Part shown: positions 1 to 5,006 of the stretch, piece after piece | How the letters are laid out: each line of letters opens with the position of its first letter | Numbering within the stretch: the stretch's first letter is position 1 | Source: Pokkaliibacter sp046614695 | GTDB lineage: Bacteria; Pseudomonadota; Gammaproteobacteria; Pseudomonadales; Balneatricaceae | Assembly (NCBI RefSeq): GCF_046614695.1 | Contig: NZ_JBKKHQ010000030.1 | Location: forward strand, 1 to 9,782 | Reading direction: 5' to 3' | DNA length: 9,782 nt | Translations under genes and position numbers: made by a program | Notes under the pieces: model-generated | The model's input: the letters and a program-made list of their open reading frames with translations, nothing else | What the model was told of the DNA's origin: nothing | The model's database searches: none

Positions 1-28
1 CCCATAACATCTAGCTAGATGTTATGGG
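1..28. repeat. Perfect 28-bp palindrome at the window edge
   Basis: The left arm CCCATAACATCTAG is followed with no spacer by its exact reverse complement, giving a perfect 28-bp palindrome centred on CTAGCTAG. The right arm runs into the first TGGGCAGTT repeat (25-33). The palindrome starts at base 1, so it may continue to the left; if so, an inverted AACTGCC would precede it. Possible roles are a binding site for a replication or partition protein, an origin element, or a telomere-resolution site. The sequence shows only the symmetry; the function is inferred. Confidence 0.85.
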
Positions 29-159
29 CAGTTGTGGAGTAAGGGTGTGGGCAGTTAAATTGTGTGGGCAGTTGTATGTATTAGTTTGGGCAGTTATTGG
101 CGACCAACAATAATTATATTTGACTACTTTCTTATGTATATATAAGGTTGTGGGCAGTT
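25..159 (+). repeat. Iteron-like direct repeats TGGGCAGTT (candidate origin or partition site)
   Basis: Five exact copies of TGGGCAGTT lie in the same orientation at 25-33, 48-56, 65-73, 87-95 and 151-159. Most are preceded by TG or GTG and followed by purine/AT-rich bases. Start-to-start spacing is 23, 17, 22 and 64 bp. Degenerate copies may be GCAGTT at 194-199 and TGGCAGTT at 225-232. Short direct repeats next to AT-rich DNA and a partition operon are typical of plasmid replication origins (iterons bound by a Rep protein) or of a centromere/operator bound by the ParA partner. No rep gene lies in the window, so these two roles cannot be separated here. Confidence 0.7.
120..146 (+). promoter_or_regulatory. 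Weak candidate sigma70 promoter among the repeats
   Basis: TTGACT (120-125) is followed after 15 nt by TATAAG (141-146) in an AT-rich stretch, between the fourth and fifth TGGGCAGTT repeats. The spacer is shorter than the preferred 17 nt. If used, a transcript would start about 240 nt before parA, and proteins bound to the flanking repeats would control it. This is a motif match only. Confidence 0.3.
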
Positions 160-300
160 AATTTTGATTGATAGGAATAAGACGGATTCTTCAGCAGTTA
201 GCCGGATAACAAAGAAAGGAAAGGTGGCAGTTGTCTCCTTGCCAGTCCTTTCAGAGCTGCGGCCCAGTCACAGCGCGGCCAAAGAAGAAGAAAAGAAGGG

Positions 301-357
301 ATGATGAAAAAACATGGTAGATTCTTATTTTATTTATTGATTTATTTAAATAAATAA
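301..357 (+). CDS. Possible 18-aa leader minicistron upstream of parA
   Basis: Between the repeats and parA the only open frame with an SD-like sequence is a tiny ORF. AAGAAGGG lies directly before tandem ATG codons at 301 and 304, and the frame ends at TAA 355-357. The predicted peptide is basic at its N-terminus and then hydrophobic (FLFYLLIYL). Its 3' half lies in the AT-rich palindrome 334-361. It could be a leader peptide, a tiny membrane peptide, or chance in AT-rich DNA. Apart from this and the palindrome I see nothing definite in 160-393. Confidence 0.2.
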   Translation: MMKKHGRFLFYLLIYLNK

Positions 358-361
358 ATAA
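334..361. repeat. AT-rich inverted repeat upstream of parA
   Basis: The perfect 16-bp palindrome ATTTATTTAAATAAAT (340-355) extends to a 28-bp inverted repeat with one mismatch pair (334-361), in a stretch made almost only of A and T. It lies 33 bp before the parA start. A TTGATT box at 337-342 and TAAATA-like boxes could form a promoter inside it. It could therefore be the par operator bound by the ribbon-helix-helix partner protein, or an easily melted origin element. The symmetry is seen; the role is inferred. Confidence 0.6.
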
Positions 362-393
362 GACTCTTGAGACCATAAAGAGGAGCATAGCCC

Positions 394-1062
394 ATGGATA
401 CAAAATTCATAGCCGTCTTATCTCAAAAGGGAGGCGCTGGAAAAACCACGGTGAGCACCAATCTGGCAGCAGCTATCGAGCGCATGGGCTACAAGACATG
501 CCTGATAGACACTGACCCGCAAGGCTCCAGCATAGACTGGAGCGGCGTGCGCGGCGATGACCCTGAGCCGACTACCACATTCCCGGTGATCGCCATGGGT
601 AAAAATCTCAGTAAGGACGCGCGGGCTGCATGCAGCGGCGTCTATGACTTCGTTGTTATCGACGGCGCACCGAGGATGGATGAGCTGCTGGCGCCATCTA
701 TCCGGCTGGCGGATCTCGTTGTCTGCCCAGTGCAGCCAAGCCCGTATGAAATATGGTCATTTCAGCCGGTGCTGGAAGCCTTAAAGACCAGGCAGGAGGT
801 AACTGACGGCCTGCCGCTGGCGTGTTTCCTGGTTAACCGCGTGAAAGCGAACGCTGGGCTGAGCAAGGAAATCGCGCAAGTGCTTGGGCAATATGAGCCT
901 ACTGTACTGGCCGCGCGCCTGCATGACCGTGTGGCCTTTGCCGAAAGCGCCACCATTGGCGGCACTGTGCTCGATGCTGACGGTTCAAAGGCCGCTGAGG
1001 AAGTAAAAGCAATGGCTGCTGAGATTATCTCGCTTCTGCGCGAACAGGAGGCCTCTCAATGA
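394..1062 (+). CDS. parA: ParA-family partition ATPase (small, type Ib)
   Basis: This 222-aa protein is a P-loop ATPase of the ParA/MinD group, which segregates low-copy plasmids by moving along the nucleoid together with a DNA-bound partner. The deviant Walker A motif KGGAGKTT is at residues 12-19, with the signature lysine at 12. The A' motif DTDPQGS is at 39-45 and Walker B (FVVIDGAP, Asp90) at 86-93. There is no N-terminal helix-turn-helix, so it belongs with the short type Ib ParAs (ParF, and the related VirC1) rather than with SopA-like proteins. ATG 394 is preceded by AGGAG at 381-385 with an 8-nt gap. The stop overlaps the next ATG (ATGA), implying coupled translation. The palindrome and repeats upstream are likely autoregulation and centromere sites. 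Confidence 0.93.
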   Translation: MDTKFIAVLSQKGGAGKTTVSTNLAAAIERMGYKTCLIDTDPQGSSIDWSGVRGDDPEPTTTFPVIAMGKNLSKDARAACSGVYDFVVIDGAPRMDELLAPSIRLADLVVCPVQPSPYEIWSFQPVLEALKTRQEVTDGLPLACFLVNRVKANAGLSKEIAQVLGQYEPTVLAARLHDRVAFAESATIGGTVLDADGSKAAEEVKAMAAEIISLLREQEASQ

Positions 1063-1520
1063 AGAAAGGGAGCCTGGTCGGACTCAAAGGTTCAGCAACA
1101 GCGGCAAAAGGCAGCAAAGAAGTTGAGGCTGTCAAAAAGGCGGTGGCGGCAGATGAGCAGCAAGTGCGATCAGTGCTGATGGACCCTGAAATGCACCGCA
1201 AAATGAACGTGCTGAAGTTCACAAAACTGAAAGACCAGAAGATCCGCACGCTGATGATCGAAGCGGCCAAAGACCTGATCGCTAAATATCAGCGCGGCGA
1301 CGGCAATACACAGCAAGCCGGATGGATTACTCCAAAGCCGGTGCCCACTAATCGCGCAGTCAGCACATCATTCATGATCAGCAATGCGCTCTGGCGGCAG
1401 GTGAGCGACCTGCGCATCGCAGGGGCGCATACCTCTACACAGGTGCTTATGCGTGAGGCGATTGAGGATGTCGTTAACAAATACGACCGGGGGGAGGGGC
1501 AAAACCAAGTTAAGGAATAA
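1059..1520 (+). CDS. Putative ParA partner: DNA-binding protein with two RHH-like units
   Basis: The ATG overlaps the parA stop by 4 nt, and AGGAGG (1046-1051) lies 7 nt upstream, so it is co-translated with parA. The 153-aa product has a basic, Ala/Lys/Gly-rich N-terminus (1-40). Two similar segments follow, at about 45-82 and 108-147. Each has a short strand-like stretch, then a helix with LM..EA..D......KY and the ending RGDG or RGEG. This looks like an internal duplication of a ribbon-helix-helix unit, so a single chain could form the fold usually made by a dimer, as known for VirC2, the partner of the ParA-like VirC1. Its expected role is to bind the upstream repeats, repress the operon and stimulate ParA. 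The RHH assignment rests on pattern and context. Confidence 0.7.
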   Translation: MKKGSLVGLKGSATAAKGSKEVEAVKKAVAADEQQVRSVLMDPEMHRKMNVLKFTKLKDQKIRTLMIEAAKDLIAKYQRGDGNTQQAGWITPKPVPTNRAVSTSFMISNALWRQVSDLRIAGAHTSTQVLMREAIEDVVNKYDRGEGQNQVKE

Positions 1521-1529
1521 AAGAATGAT

Positions 1530-1559
1530 TGCCCGGCAGGTGGCTAGACCTACCGGGCA
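1530..1559. other. Hairpin between the par operon and the small-gene run
   Basis: TGCCCGGCAGGT (1530-1541) pairs with ACCTACCGGGCA (1548-1559) with one mismatch, around the 6-nt loop GGCTAG. No T-tract follows on the plus strand, so it is not a standard intrinsic terminator. It may attenuate transcription, protect the par mRNA 3' end, or be an operator for the genes from 1589. Confidence 0.6.
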
Positions 1560-1588
1560 TGACACAGACCAACATTGGAGGATGAACC

Positions 1589-1738
1589 ATGCCATTGGCA
1601 AATCATATCACAACCATTCGAGGCGAACAGCTGGCGGGCGTGCTGGCTTCAGAGAGCCTAAGAGCCGAGCTGCTGGCCTTTTCCCTACGGCAGCACCGAT
1701 CCGTCAAGTATGCGCTTTGGCGCGTCCTTGGACTGTGA
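1589..1738 (+). CDS. Small protein of unknown function (49 aa)
   Basis: This short ORF is supported by a strong SD, GGAGG at 1577-1581, 7 nt before ATG 1589, and by the closely following gene at 1749, whose SD overlaps this stop codon. The predicted product begins MPLANHITTIRGEQ, is rich in Leu/Ala/Arg, and ends in a basic-aromatic stretch (RQHRSVKYALWRVLGL). It is probably mostly helical. No cysteine or signal peptide is visible and I recognise no family. It is the first gene of a run of six tightly packed small genes. Confidence 0.65.
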   Translation: MPLANHITTIRGEQLAGVLASESLRAELLAFSLRQHRSVKYALWRVLGL

Positions 1739-1748
1739 GGGCTGGCCG

Positions 1749-1982
1749 ATGACAGAACTCAACAAACTGGCCGATCAGTTCCCTTTGCTGAAGCTACACC
1801 TGAGCACGATACAAGAGCGAGAAGCAAGCCGGGAATGGTGCTGGGGCTTCTTAGATGCGCTGCTGCTCATGAGCTTTATCAGCAGTGACATTCAGGCCGC
1901 CGCTAAAGACCAGGTAGACGCTATCGCTTACAGCAGCGCCCACCCCGTTCAGCTGGATGAAGAAGGAGGCGCCGATGTTTAG
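1749..1982 (+). CDS. Hypothetical protein (77 aa)
   Basis: I prefer ATG 1749 over the in-frame ATG 1710. GAGGG at 1737-1741 lies 7 nt before it, and the longer form would run through the upstream gene. The product begins MTELNKLADQFPLLKLHL, with a helical N-terminal half, a moderately hydrophobic middle (FLDALLLMSFISSDI, about residues 34-48) and an acidic end. The middle is probably a buried helix rather than a membrane segment. It overlaps the next ORF by 8 nt (1975-1982). No family recognised. Confidence 0.7.
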   Translation: MTELNKLADQFPLLKLHLSTIQEREASREWCWGFLDALLLMSFISSDIQAAAKDQVDAIAYSSAHPVQLDEEGGADV

Positions 1983-2106
1983 CGCCGGAATCATCGTGGC
2001 AACGATGATCATCATCATGGCGGCCATGACCGCACCCCTTTTAAAACAATATCGCGAAGACCTGGGCGATGCCCTGAGAGAAGGAGAAGACAATGCACAT
2101 CGTTGA
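1975..2106 (+). CDS. Small single-pass membrane protein (43 aa)
   Basis: ATG 1975 lies 5 nt after AAGGAGG (1963-1969). The product has a hydrophobic segment at about residues 3-22 (AGIIVATMIIIMAAM), followed by a charged tail. This is the layout of a single-pass inner-membrane miniprotein with a cytoplasmic C-terminus. The tail contains DLGDALRE, which recurs near the end of the 116-aa protein downstream (DLGAALRE), with matching DNA. It overlaps its neighbours at both ends (8 nt upstream, 14 nt downstream). Phage-encoded single-pass miniproteins can act in lysis, superinfection exclusion or membrane signalling; nothing here decides which. Confidence 0.6.
   Translation: MFSAGIIVATMIIIMAAMTAPLLKQYREDLGDALREGEDNAHR
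2057..2083 (+). repeat. Repeated gene-end segment, copy 1
   Basis: This 27-nt segment matches 2400-2426 at 24 of 27 positions. It codes, in the same frame, for DLGDALRE in the tail of the 43-aa protein, and it lies just before the SD and start of the following gene. The second copy sits the same way before the gene at 2440. Confidence 0.75.
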
Positions 2107-2443
2107 ACTACAAGAGCTTGCAGGCGCAGCACTAGGCCTGACTGAAGAGCAGACCGATGCGATCTTTGAAGACGATGAAGATTTTGATAGCCCTTTAATT
2201 GAGAAATTCGGCATAGACTTTGACCAGTTTTGCAATGTTGTCGAGGCGCTTTTGCCACTCACCCCGACATTGCAATCTCCACTTACTGACGCAGTCTACC
2301 ACGCCTTTGTTCGCCAGCTGGGCGCCGGAGATTGCAGGGCCATTGTCAAAATGAAAGCCAAGGAGCAGCCAAAGAAGGAAGAGAGGGAGCAGGACGGCCA
2401 AGACTTGGGCGCAGCCCTGAGAGAAGACGGAGACAGCAGATGA
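2093..2443 (+). CDS. Acidic hypothetical phage protein (116 aa)
   Basis: AAGGAG (2081-2086) lies 6 nt before ATG 2093. The N-terminal part is acidic (TEEQTDAIFEDDEDFDSP, residues 17-34). A helical segment with FGIDFDQFCNVVEALLPLTP follows (39-58), then a central part with SPLTDAVYHAFV (62-73). The end is a highly charged Lys/Glu stretch with DLGAALRE. The DFDQF...ALL.LT...SPLT style reminds me of small hypothetical proteins on other enterobacterial phages and plasmids, but I cannot name the family. The stop codon overlaps the next ATG (ATGA), so the two are probably translated together. Confidence 0.75.
   Translation: MHIVELQELAGAALGLTEEQTDAIFEDDEDFDSPLIEKFGIDFDQFCNVVEALLPLTPTLQSPLTDAVYHAFVRQLGAGDCRAIVKMKAKEQPKKEEREQDGQDLGAALREDGDSR
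2400..2426 (+). repeat. Repeated gene-end segment, copy 2
   Basis: This is the second copy of the 27-nt element at 2057-2083. It encodes DLGAALRE at the C-terminus of the 116-aa protein and ends just before the SD of the gene at 2440. The same frame and position relative to the next start suggest duplication of a gene junction rather than chance. Confidence 0.75.
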
Positions 2444-2856
2444 AAGTTCTAATTGCCAGATGCGTCGAGTGTGGCGGCATAAAGGCTATTGCGGCAGACG
2501 ACTGCCCGGATATTGAAAGCAGTGCTGGCCGATGGAGACGGCTGGGACTATCCGTCAATTGGCAGGAGGCGGGCAGCGGCTCTCTTGGCGAGTGGTGCAT
2601 GGAGCCAGAACATTATGTTGAAACGCACCAGGCCTATGCGAGCGAGCTGGGCTGCCAGATTTACAAAGCGATTCGGGAGATTCCCGAAGGCTATGAGATA
2701 CAGCTGAAGCTGACGCGATATAACTCTGAGGTATCTCTTTCAGACGGCTCAGTGCATATCGATAATTTCAACCTCAACACTATCGGCGCTCAGATTGATA
2801 ACGCCCTTAAGCTTGCTGAAGAACTAAACGAGAAGAATGAGGAGGCATCATTATGA
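2440..2856 (+). CDS. Hypothetical protein with N-terminal CxxC (138 aa)
   Basis: I place the start at ATG 2440. It overlaps the previous stop (ATGA) and has GGAGA at 2429-2433, 6 nt upstream. The in-frame ATG at 2332 would add 36 residues that read as an out-of-frame copy of the upstream gene. The N-terminus has CVEC at residues 8-11, with further cysteines at 22 and 53. Two pairs of this kind could hold a zinc ion in a small ribbon, but the spacing is not classical. The rest mixes strand-like stretches (YEIQLKLTRYNSEVSL) with a C-terminal acidic helix. The end overlaps the next ATG by 4 nt. No family recognised. Confidence 0.75.
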   Translation: MKVLIARCVECGGIKAIAADDCPDIESSAGRWRRLGLSVNWQEAGSGSLGEWCMEPEHYVETHQAYASELGCQIYKAIREIPEGYEIQLKLTRYNSEVSLSDGSVHIDNFNLNTIGAQIDNALKLAEELNEKNEEASL

Positions 2857-3389
2857 CCACGCCATTTTATGAGCAGATCGAGGCCAAGACGAAAGCGGCT
2901 ATCGAGGAAAACTTTAACCTGATAAAGAACCTGCACGACTACCGAGATCAAGAACCATCAGTTTTCGAGAAAACAAAAGAAGACATGCTGCGCGGGGCCG
3001 AGATTGTTTTGCTCACTCTACAAAGTGATGGACTGAGCAGACAGGGAACCCGATCATGGGTCGACAAGATGACGGAAGAACAGTTGGAGGTGTGCATAGA
3101 ACAGGCCACGTTTGCTAAAAAACGCTTAGCTGAGCGAGGCTTTATCGACCTTTACGAGTTATGCGGACGCGCTACCGGCACAAAGTTCTTTATTAGCCAA
3201 TCAGATGCCCGTCAGGCGTTTCTTGAAGCGGCCAAAGAGGAGGCCGCTGAAAAAAATGTAGGGAAGTGTGCGCTGGAGATCAATAAGCGACATTTCAGCT
3301 TTAGCGAGGTAAAAGAAGCAGTGGGGCAAGAGTGCGCCGAAAAGCTTTTTACCGACAACCCTGATCTTGTTGTAACTCGAATGTGGTAA
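2853..3389 (+). CDS. Hypothetical protein (178 aa), last gene of the small-gene run
   Basis: GGAGG (2841-2845) lies 7 nt before ATG 2853, which overlaps the previous stop (ATGA). The product is soluble and mostly helical: an N-terminal charged helix (residues 1-50), a central part with DKMTEEQLEVCIEQATFAKK (about 71-90), and a C-terminal Lys/Glu-rich helical half. It has several cysteines but no paired CxxC, no signal peptide and no membrane segment. The stop lies 62 bp before a strong terminator hairpin, so this is the 3' end of the transcription unit. I do not recognise the family. Confidence 0.75.
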   Translation: MTTPFYEQIEAKTKAAIEENFNLIKNLHDYRDQEPSVFEKTKEDMLRGAEIVLLTLQSDGLSRQGTRSWVDKMTEEQLEVCIEQATFAKKRLAERGFIDLYELCGRATGTKFFISQSDARQAFLEAAKEEAAEKNVGKCALEINKRHFSFSEVKEAVGQECAEKLFTDNPDLVVTRMW

Positions 3390-3450
3390 TGGCATCGCCT
3401 TAAAAAACTAACCGCCCTACGTTAGCCCATTTTTAGGCTTACAAGGGCAC

Positions 3451-3479
3451 AAAAAAGCCCGGCAGCGACCGGGCTTTTT
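3451..3479. terminator. Bidirectional intrinsic terminator between convergent units
   Basis: GCCCGG (3457-3462) pairs with CCGGGC (3469-3474) around the loop CAGCGA. The stem is flanked by an A-tract on the left (3451-3456) and a T-tract on the right (3475-3479). It can stop both the plus-strand gene run ending at 3389 and the minus-strand hicB message ending at 3491. A weaker inverted repeat (AGCC/GGCT) lies just upstream at about 3424-3438. Confidence 0.9.
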
Positions 3480-3490
3480 ACTTCCTGTTG

Positions 3491-3925
3491 TTAGGCTGAG
3501 GGCACCAGGGCACTGGGCGGTGTCACCACCTCAGGTAAACCGACGGCCTCCAGTGCCTGACCCATGATATTCAGGCCAGTGTTGTGACCGACTTTCAGCG
3601 CGTTAGCGGCAGCCGCGCGTGAAGTTCCCATGGCCTTGGCCAGATCGGCTGGCTTCCAGCGCTTATTGATAAGGCCGTTACTGAGCGCGACCTTAAGCGC
3701 GACGCGCAGTGGCAATGTTGCCTGAACGTCTCCTCTCTGCGGGGCCGAAGGCATTGGCACCGGCTGACGATCCTCAACGCAAATAGCCACCGCCGCCTCT
3801 AAGCCCTCGGGCGCGTATTTCAGCGCATCCTCGACGGAGTCGCCGGGGCAAAATAGGGAGGGGAAATCACGCGAGGTGAGCACCACGCCCGCACCATCTT
3901 TTTCTACTGAGAACGCATATTTCAT
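3491..3925 (-). CDS. hicB: HicB-family antitoxin with C-terminal helix-turn-helix
   Basis: This 144-aa protein has the HicB layout. The N-terminal half is a degenerate RNase-H-like domain (strands in MKYAFSVEKDGAGVVLTSRDF, then FPSLFCPGDSVEDAL with the typical phase of HicB). The C-terminal half is a Cro/CI-like HTH (KPADLAKAMGTSRAAAANAL, about residues 91-110). HicB binds and blocks the HicA mRNA interferase, and its HTH represses the operon. ATG 3925 has AGGAG 9 nt upstream on the minus strand (CTCCT, 3935-3939). It lies 48 nt downstream of hicA in the same operon and ends at the bidirectional terminator. Confidence 0.88.
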   Translation of the reverse strand: MKYAFSVEKDGAGVVLTSRDFPSLFCPGDSVEDALKYAPEGLEAAVAICVEDRQPVPMPSAPQRGDVQATLPLRVALKVALSNGLINKRWKPADLAKAMGTSRAAAANALKVGHNTGLNIMGQALEAVGLPEVVTPPSALVPSA

Positions 3926-3967
3926 TTTCTAACTCTCCTGCAGCGGCCTTCTCGAGTTTGATCAAGA

Positions 3968-3983
3968 GGGGCTTTACAGCCCC
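3968..3983. other. Hairpin over the hicA stop codon
   Basis: GGGGCT (3968-3973) and AGCCCC (3978-3983) form a 6-bp GC-rich stem with a 4-nt loop, exactly over the hicA stop codon and 29 nt before the hicB SD. No T-tract follows on the minus strand. It could pause ribosomes or RNA polymerase, or protect part of the transcript, and so set the toxin:antitoxin ratio. Confidence 0.55.
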
Positions 3984-4153
3984 AATTCCTTGATTATTTT
4001 CCGCCTTGTTCCTTCCGGTATTTCTTTTGCTCCGTGGTAGGGCAAGGGGATGGTTTTTCCGTTGTAGGTGGCTTTTTTATAGTGCCTTCCTGAGAGGTTG
4101 GCGATTTGCACACCTTGCTTCTTTAACCATCTTTCAAACTCGTTGTAGGTCAT
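3974..4153 (-). CDS. hicA: HicA-family mRNA interferase toxin
   Basis: This 59-aa ORF starts at ATG 4153 with AAGGA 5 nt upstream. The sequence has the HicA pattern: an N-terminal helix (NEFERWLKKQGV), then GRHYKKA with the catalytic histidine (His24), a strand with KTIPLPYHGAKEIPEGT, and a final helix RRKIIKELGL. HicA is a small dsRBD-like RNase that cleaves mRNA independently of the ribosome and is held inactive by HicB. Length is normal for the family and nothing looks broken. It is the first gene of a hicA-hicB operon with a clear promoter upstream. Confidence 0.9.
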   Translation of the reverse strand: MTYNEFERWLKKQGVQIANLSGRHYKKATYNGKTIPLPYHGAKEIPEGTRRKIIKELGL

Positions 4154-4182
4154 TGCTATCCTTGGTTGCTTTGATGTGATCC

Positions 4183-4210
4183 ATTATACGTGTTCGGCCC
4201 AAGTTGTAAA
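4183..4210 (-). promoter_or_regulatory. Sigma70-type promoter of hicAB
   Basis: On the minus strand TTTACA (4205-4210) is followed by a 16-nt spacer and a perfect TATAAT (4183-4188), 29 nt before the hicA start. A flanking AT-rich stretch (about 4211-4250) may act as an UP element. HicB probably binds here to repress the operon, but I see no clear inverted-repeat operator. Confidence 0.8.
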
Positions 4211-4253
4211 GCATTTTTTACTTTGTATTTTTAAATATACTTTTAATAGGCAC

Positions 4254-4284
4254 AAAAAAAGCCTTCCGGCGTTAACCAGGGGGC
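4254..4284 (-). terminator. Decayed copy of the dam terminator
   Basis: This is the duplicate of the dam terminator. The A-tract (T-tract on the minus strand) at 4254-4260 is intact. The stem, however, now pairs GCC(4261-4263)/GGC(4282-4284) with two mismatches from the TT change at 4264-4265. It is weaker than the copy at 4775-4803. Confidence 0.5.
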
Positions 4285-4289
4285 ATGCA

Positions 4290-4487
4290 TCACCAGTTGT
4301 AATAAACCAGCTCGACAGCGTTCTTCGAGCTTTTATTTCCCCCAACGGTATGGGTCAGCGGGATCTCATCACAGCGCAGCCCTGCAAACAGCGCGCGAAT
4401 ATCAGGGTGATCACCGATGCTGAGAATGACCTTGCCCTGCGCCGTATCCATCAGCTCGCGGATAGCCTCGTACTCAGCCCAGTCAAA
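4290..4487 (-). pseudogene. C-terminal fragment of a D12-class adenine methyltransferase
   Basis: Read on the minus strand, this encodes DFDWAEYEAIREL through VELVYYNW, the last 66 residues of the full-length enzyme at 4809-5570, with the same stop. It lacks the AdoMet-binding FCGG and catalytic DPPY motifs, so it cannot be an active methyltransferase. The open frame continues upstream to a TTG at 4511, overlapping the end of the 74-aa gene by 29 nt. A 73-aa product (or a translationally coupled one) is conceivable but unlikely to be functional. It is a leftover of duplication or recombination. Confidence 0.85.
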
Positions 4488-4707
4488 GTCCACCTTCGAC
4501 TCGCAGGGCAATCTCTCTTCTGAGCTTGTTCAGCTCACTTTCCAGTCGATCTCGCTGCTCAATGACTGGAACGTTCTGCTTCGTCACTCGAATGGCACGG
4601 TCGCACAGACCAACAATTTCAGGGCCGGGGTTGAGTGCTTTGATGCGCTTAAATTCATCGGCCATCAAGTCGATGTGGTCAATCAGCAATGACTCAGACA
4701 GTTTCAT
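4483..4707 (-). CDS. Hypothetical helical protein (74 aa)
   Basis: ATG 4707 has GGAG 6 nt upstream on the minus strand (CTCC, 4714-4717). An in-frame GTG at 4725 would lie before this SD and is less likely. The product is helical. The N-terminal part contains LIDHIDLMADEFKRIKAL, a Pro-Gly break follows (NPGPEIVG), and a C-terminal amphipathic stretch (EQRDRLESELNKLRREIAL) looks like a coiled coil. The last codon and the stop lie within the duplicated dam segment, so the current C-terminus was set by the recombination junction. No family recognised. It lies downstream of the dam terminator and so needs read-through or its own promoter; I see no good one. Confidence 0.65.
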   Translation of the reverse strand: MKLSESLLIDHIDLMADEFKRIKALNPGPEIVGLCDRAIRVTKQNVPVIEQRDRLESELNKLRREIALRVEGGL

Positions 4708-4769
4708 GTCAATCTCCAGTTGCACACGCTAATCCGAAATAGGATTGTGGCAGTGATATACTTTACATG

Positions 4770-5006
4770 GGCACAAAAAAGCCCCCGGCGTTAACCAGGG
4801 GGCGTGCATCACCAGTTGTAATAAACCAGCTCGACAGCGTTCTTCGAGCTTTTATTTCCCCCAACGGTATGGGTCAGCGGGATCTCATCACAGCGAAGCC
4901 CTGCAAACAGCGCGCGAATATCAGGGTGATCACCGATGCTGAGAATGACCTTGCCCTGCGCCGTATCCATCAGCTCGCGGATAGCCTCGTACTCAGCCCA
5001 GTCAAA
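4770..5006 (-). repeat. Direct repeat copy 2 (3' end of intact dam plus terminator)
   Basis: This is the partner of 4249-4487. It holds the last 66 codons of the intact methyltransferase and its terminator. The match stops sharply at the TTTGAC of codons 189-190; upstream of this point the two copies are unrelated. Confidence 0.93.
4775..4803 (-). terminator. Intrinsic terminator of dam
   Basis: On the minus strand GCCCCC (4798-4803) pairs with GGGGGC (4781-4786) around an 11-nt loop, followed by six T (4775-4780). It starts 6 bp after the dam stop codon. Confidence 0.85.

Larger units (their letters stand above)
4249..4487 (-). repeat. Direct repeat copy 1 (truncated dam 3' end plus decayed terminator)
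   Basis: This stretch matches 4770-5006 almost base for base over about 238 bp. It carries the last 66 codons of dam plus the terminator region. Differences are a longer A-run, CTTCC for CCCC in the hairpin, A/G beside GTGCAT, and one C/A change that is synonymous in the dam frame (Leu). The two copies lie in the same orientation about 520 bp apart and flank the 74-aa gene. Confidence 0.93.

Noticed and set aside
1530..1559. Hairpin as an intrinsic terminator of the par operon
   Set aside because: No T-tract follows on the plus strand, so I list it only as a hairpin.
4249..5006. Direct repeats as ends of an insertion sequence or transposon
   Set aside because: No transposase, no terminal inverted repeats and no target duplication; one copy is simply the end of dam and its terminator.
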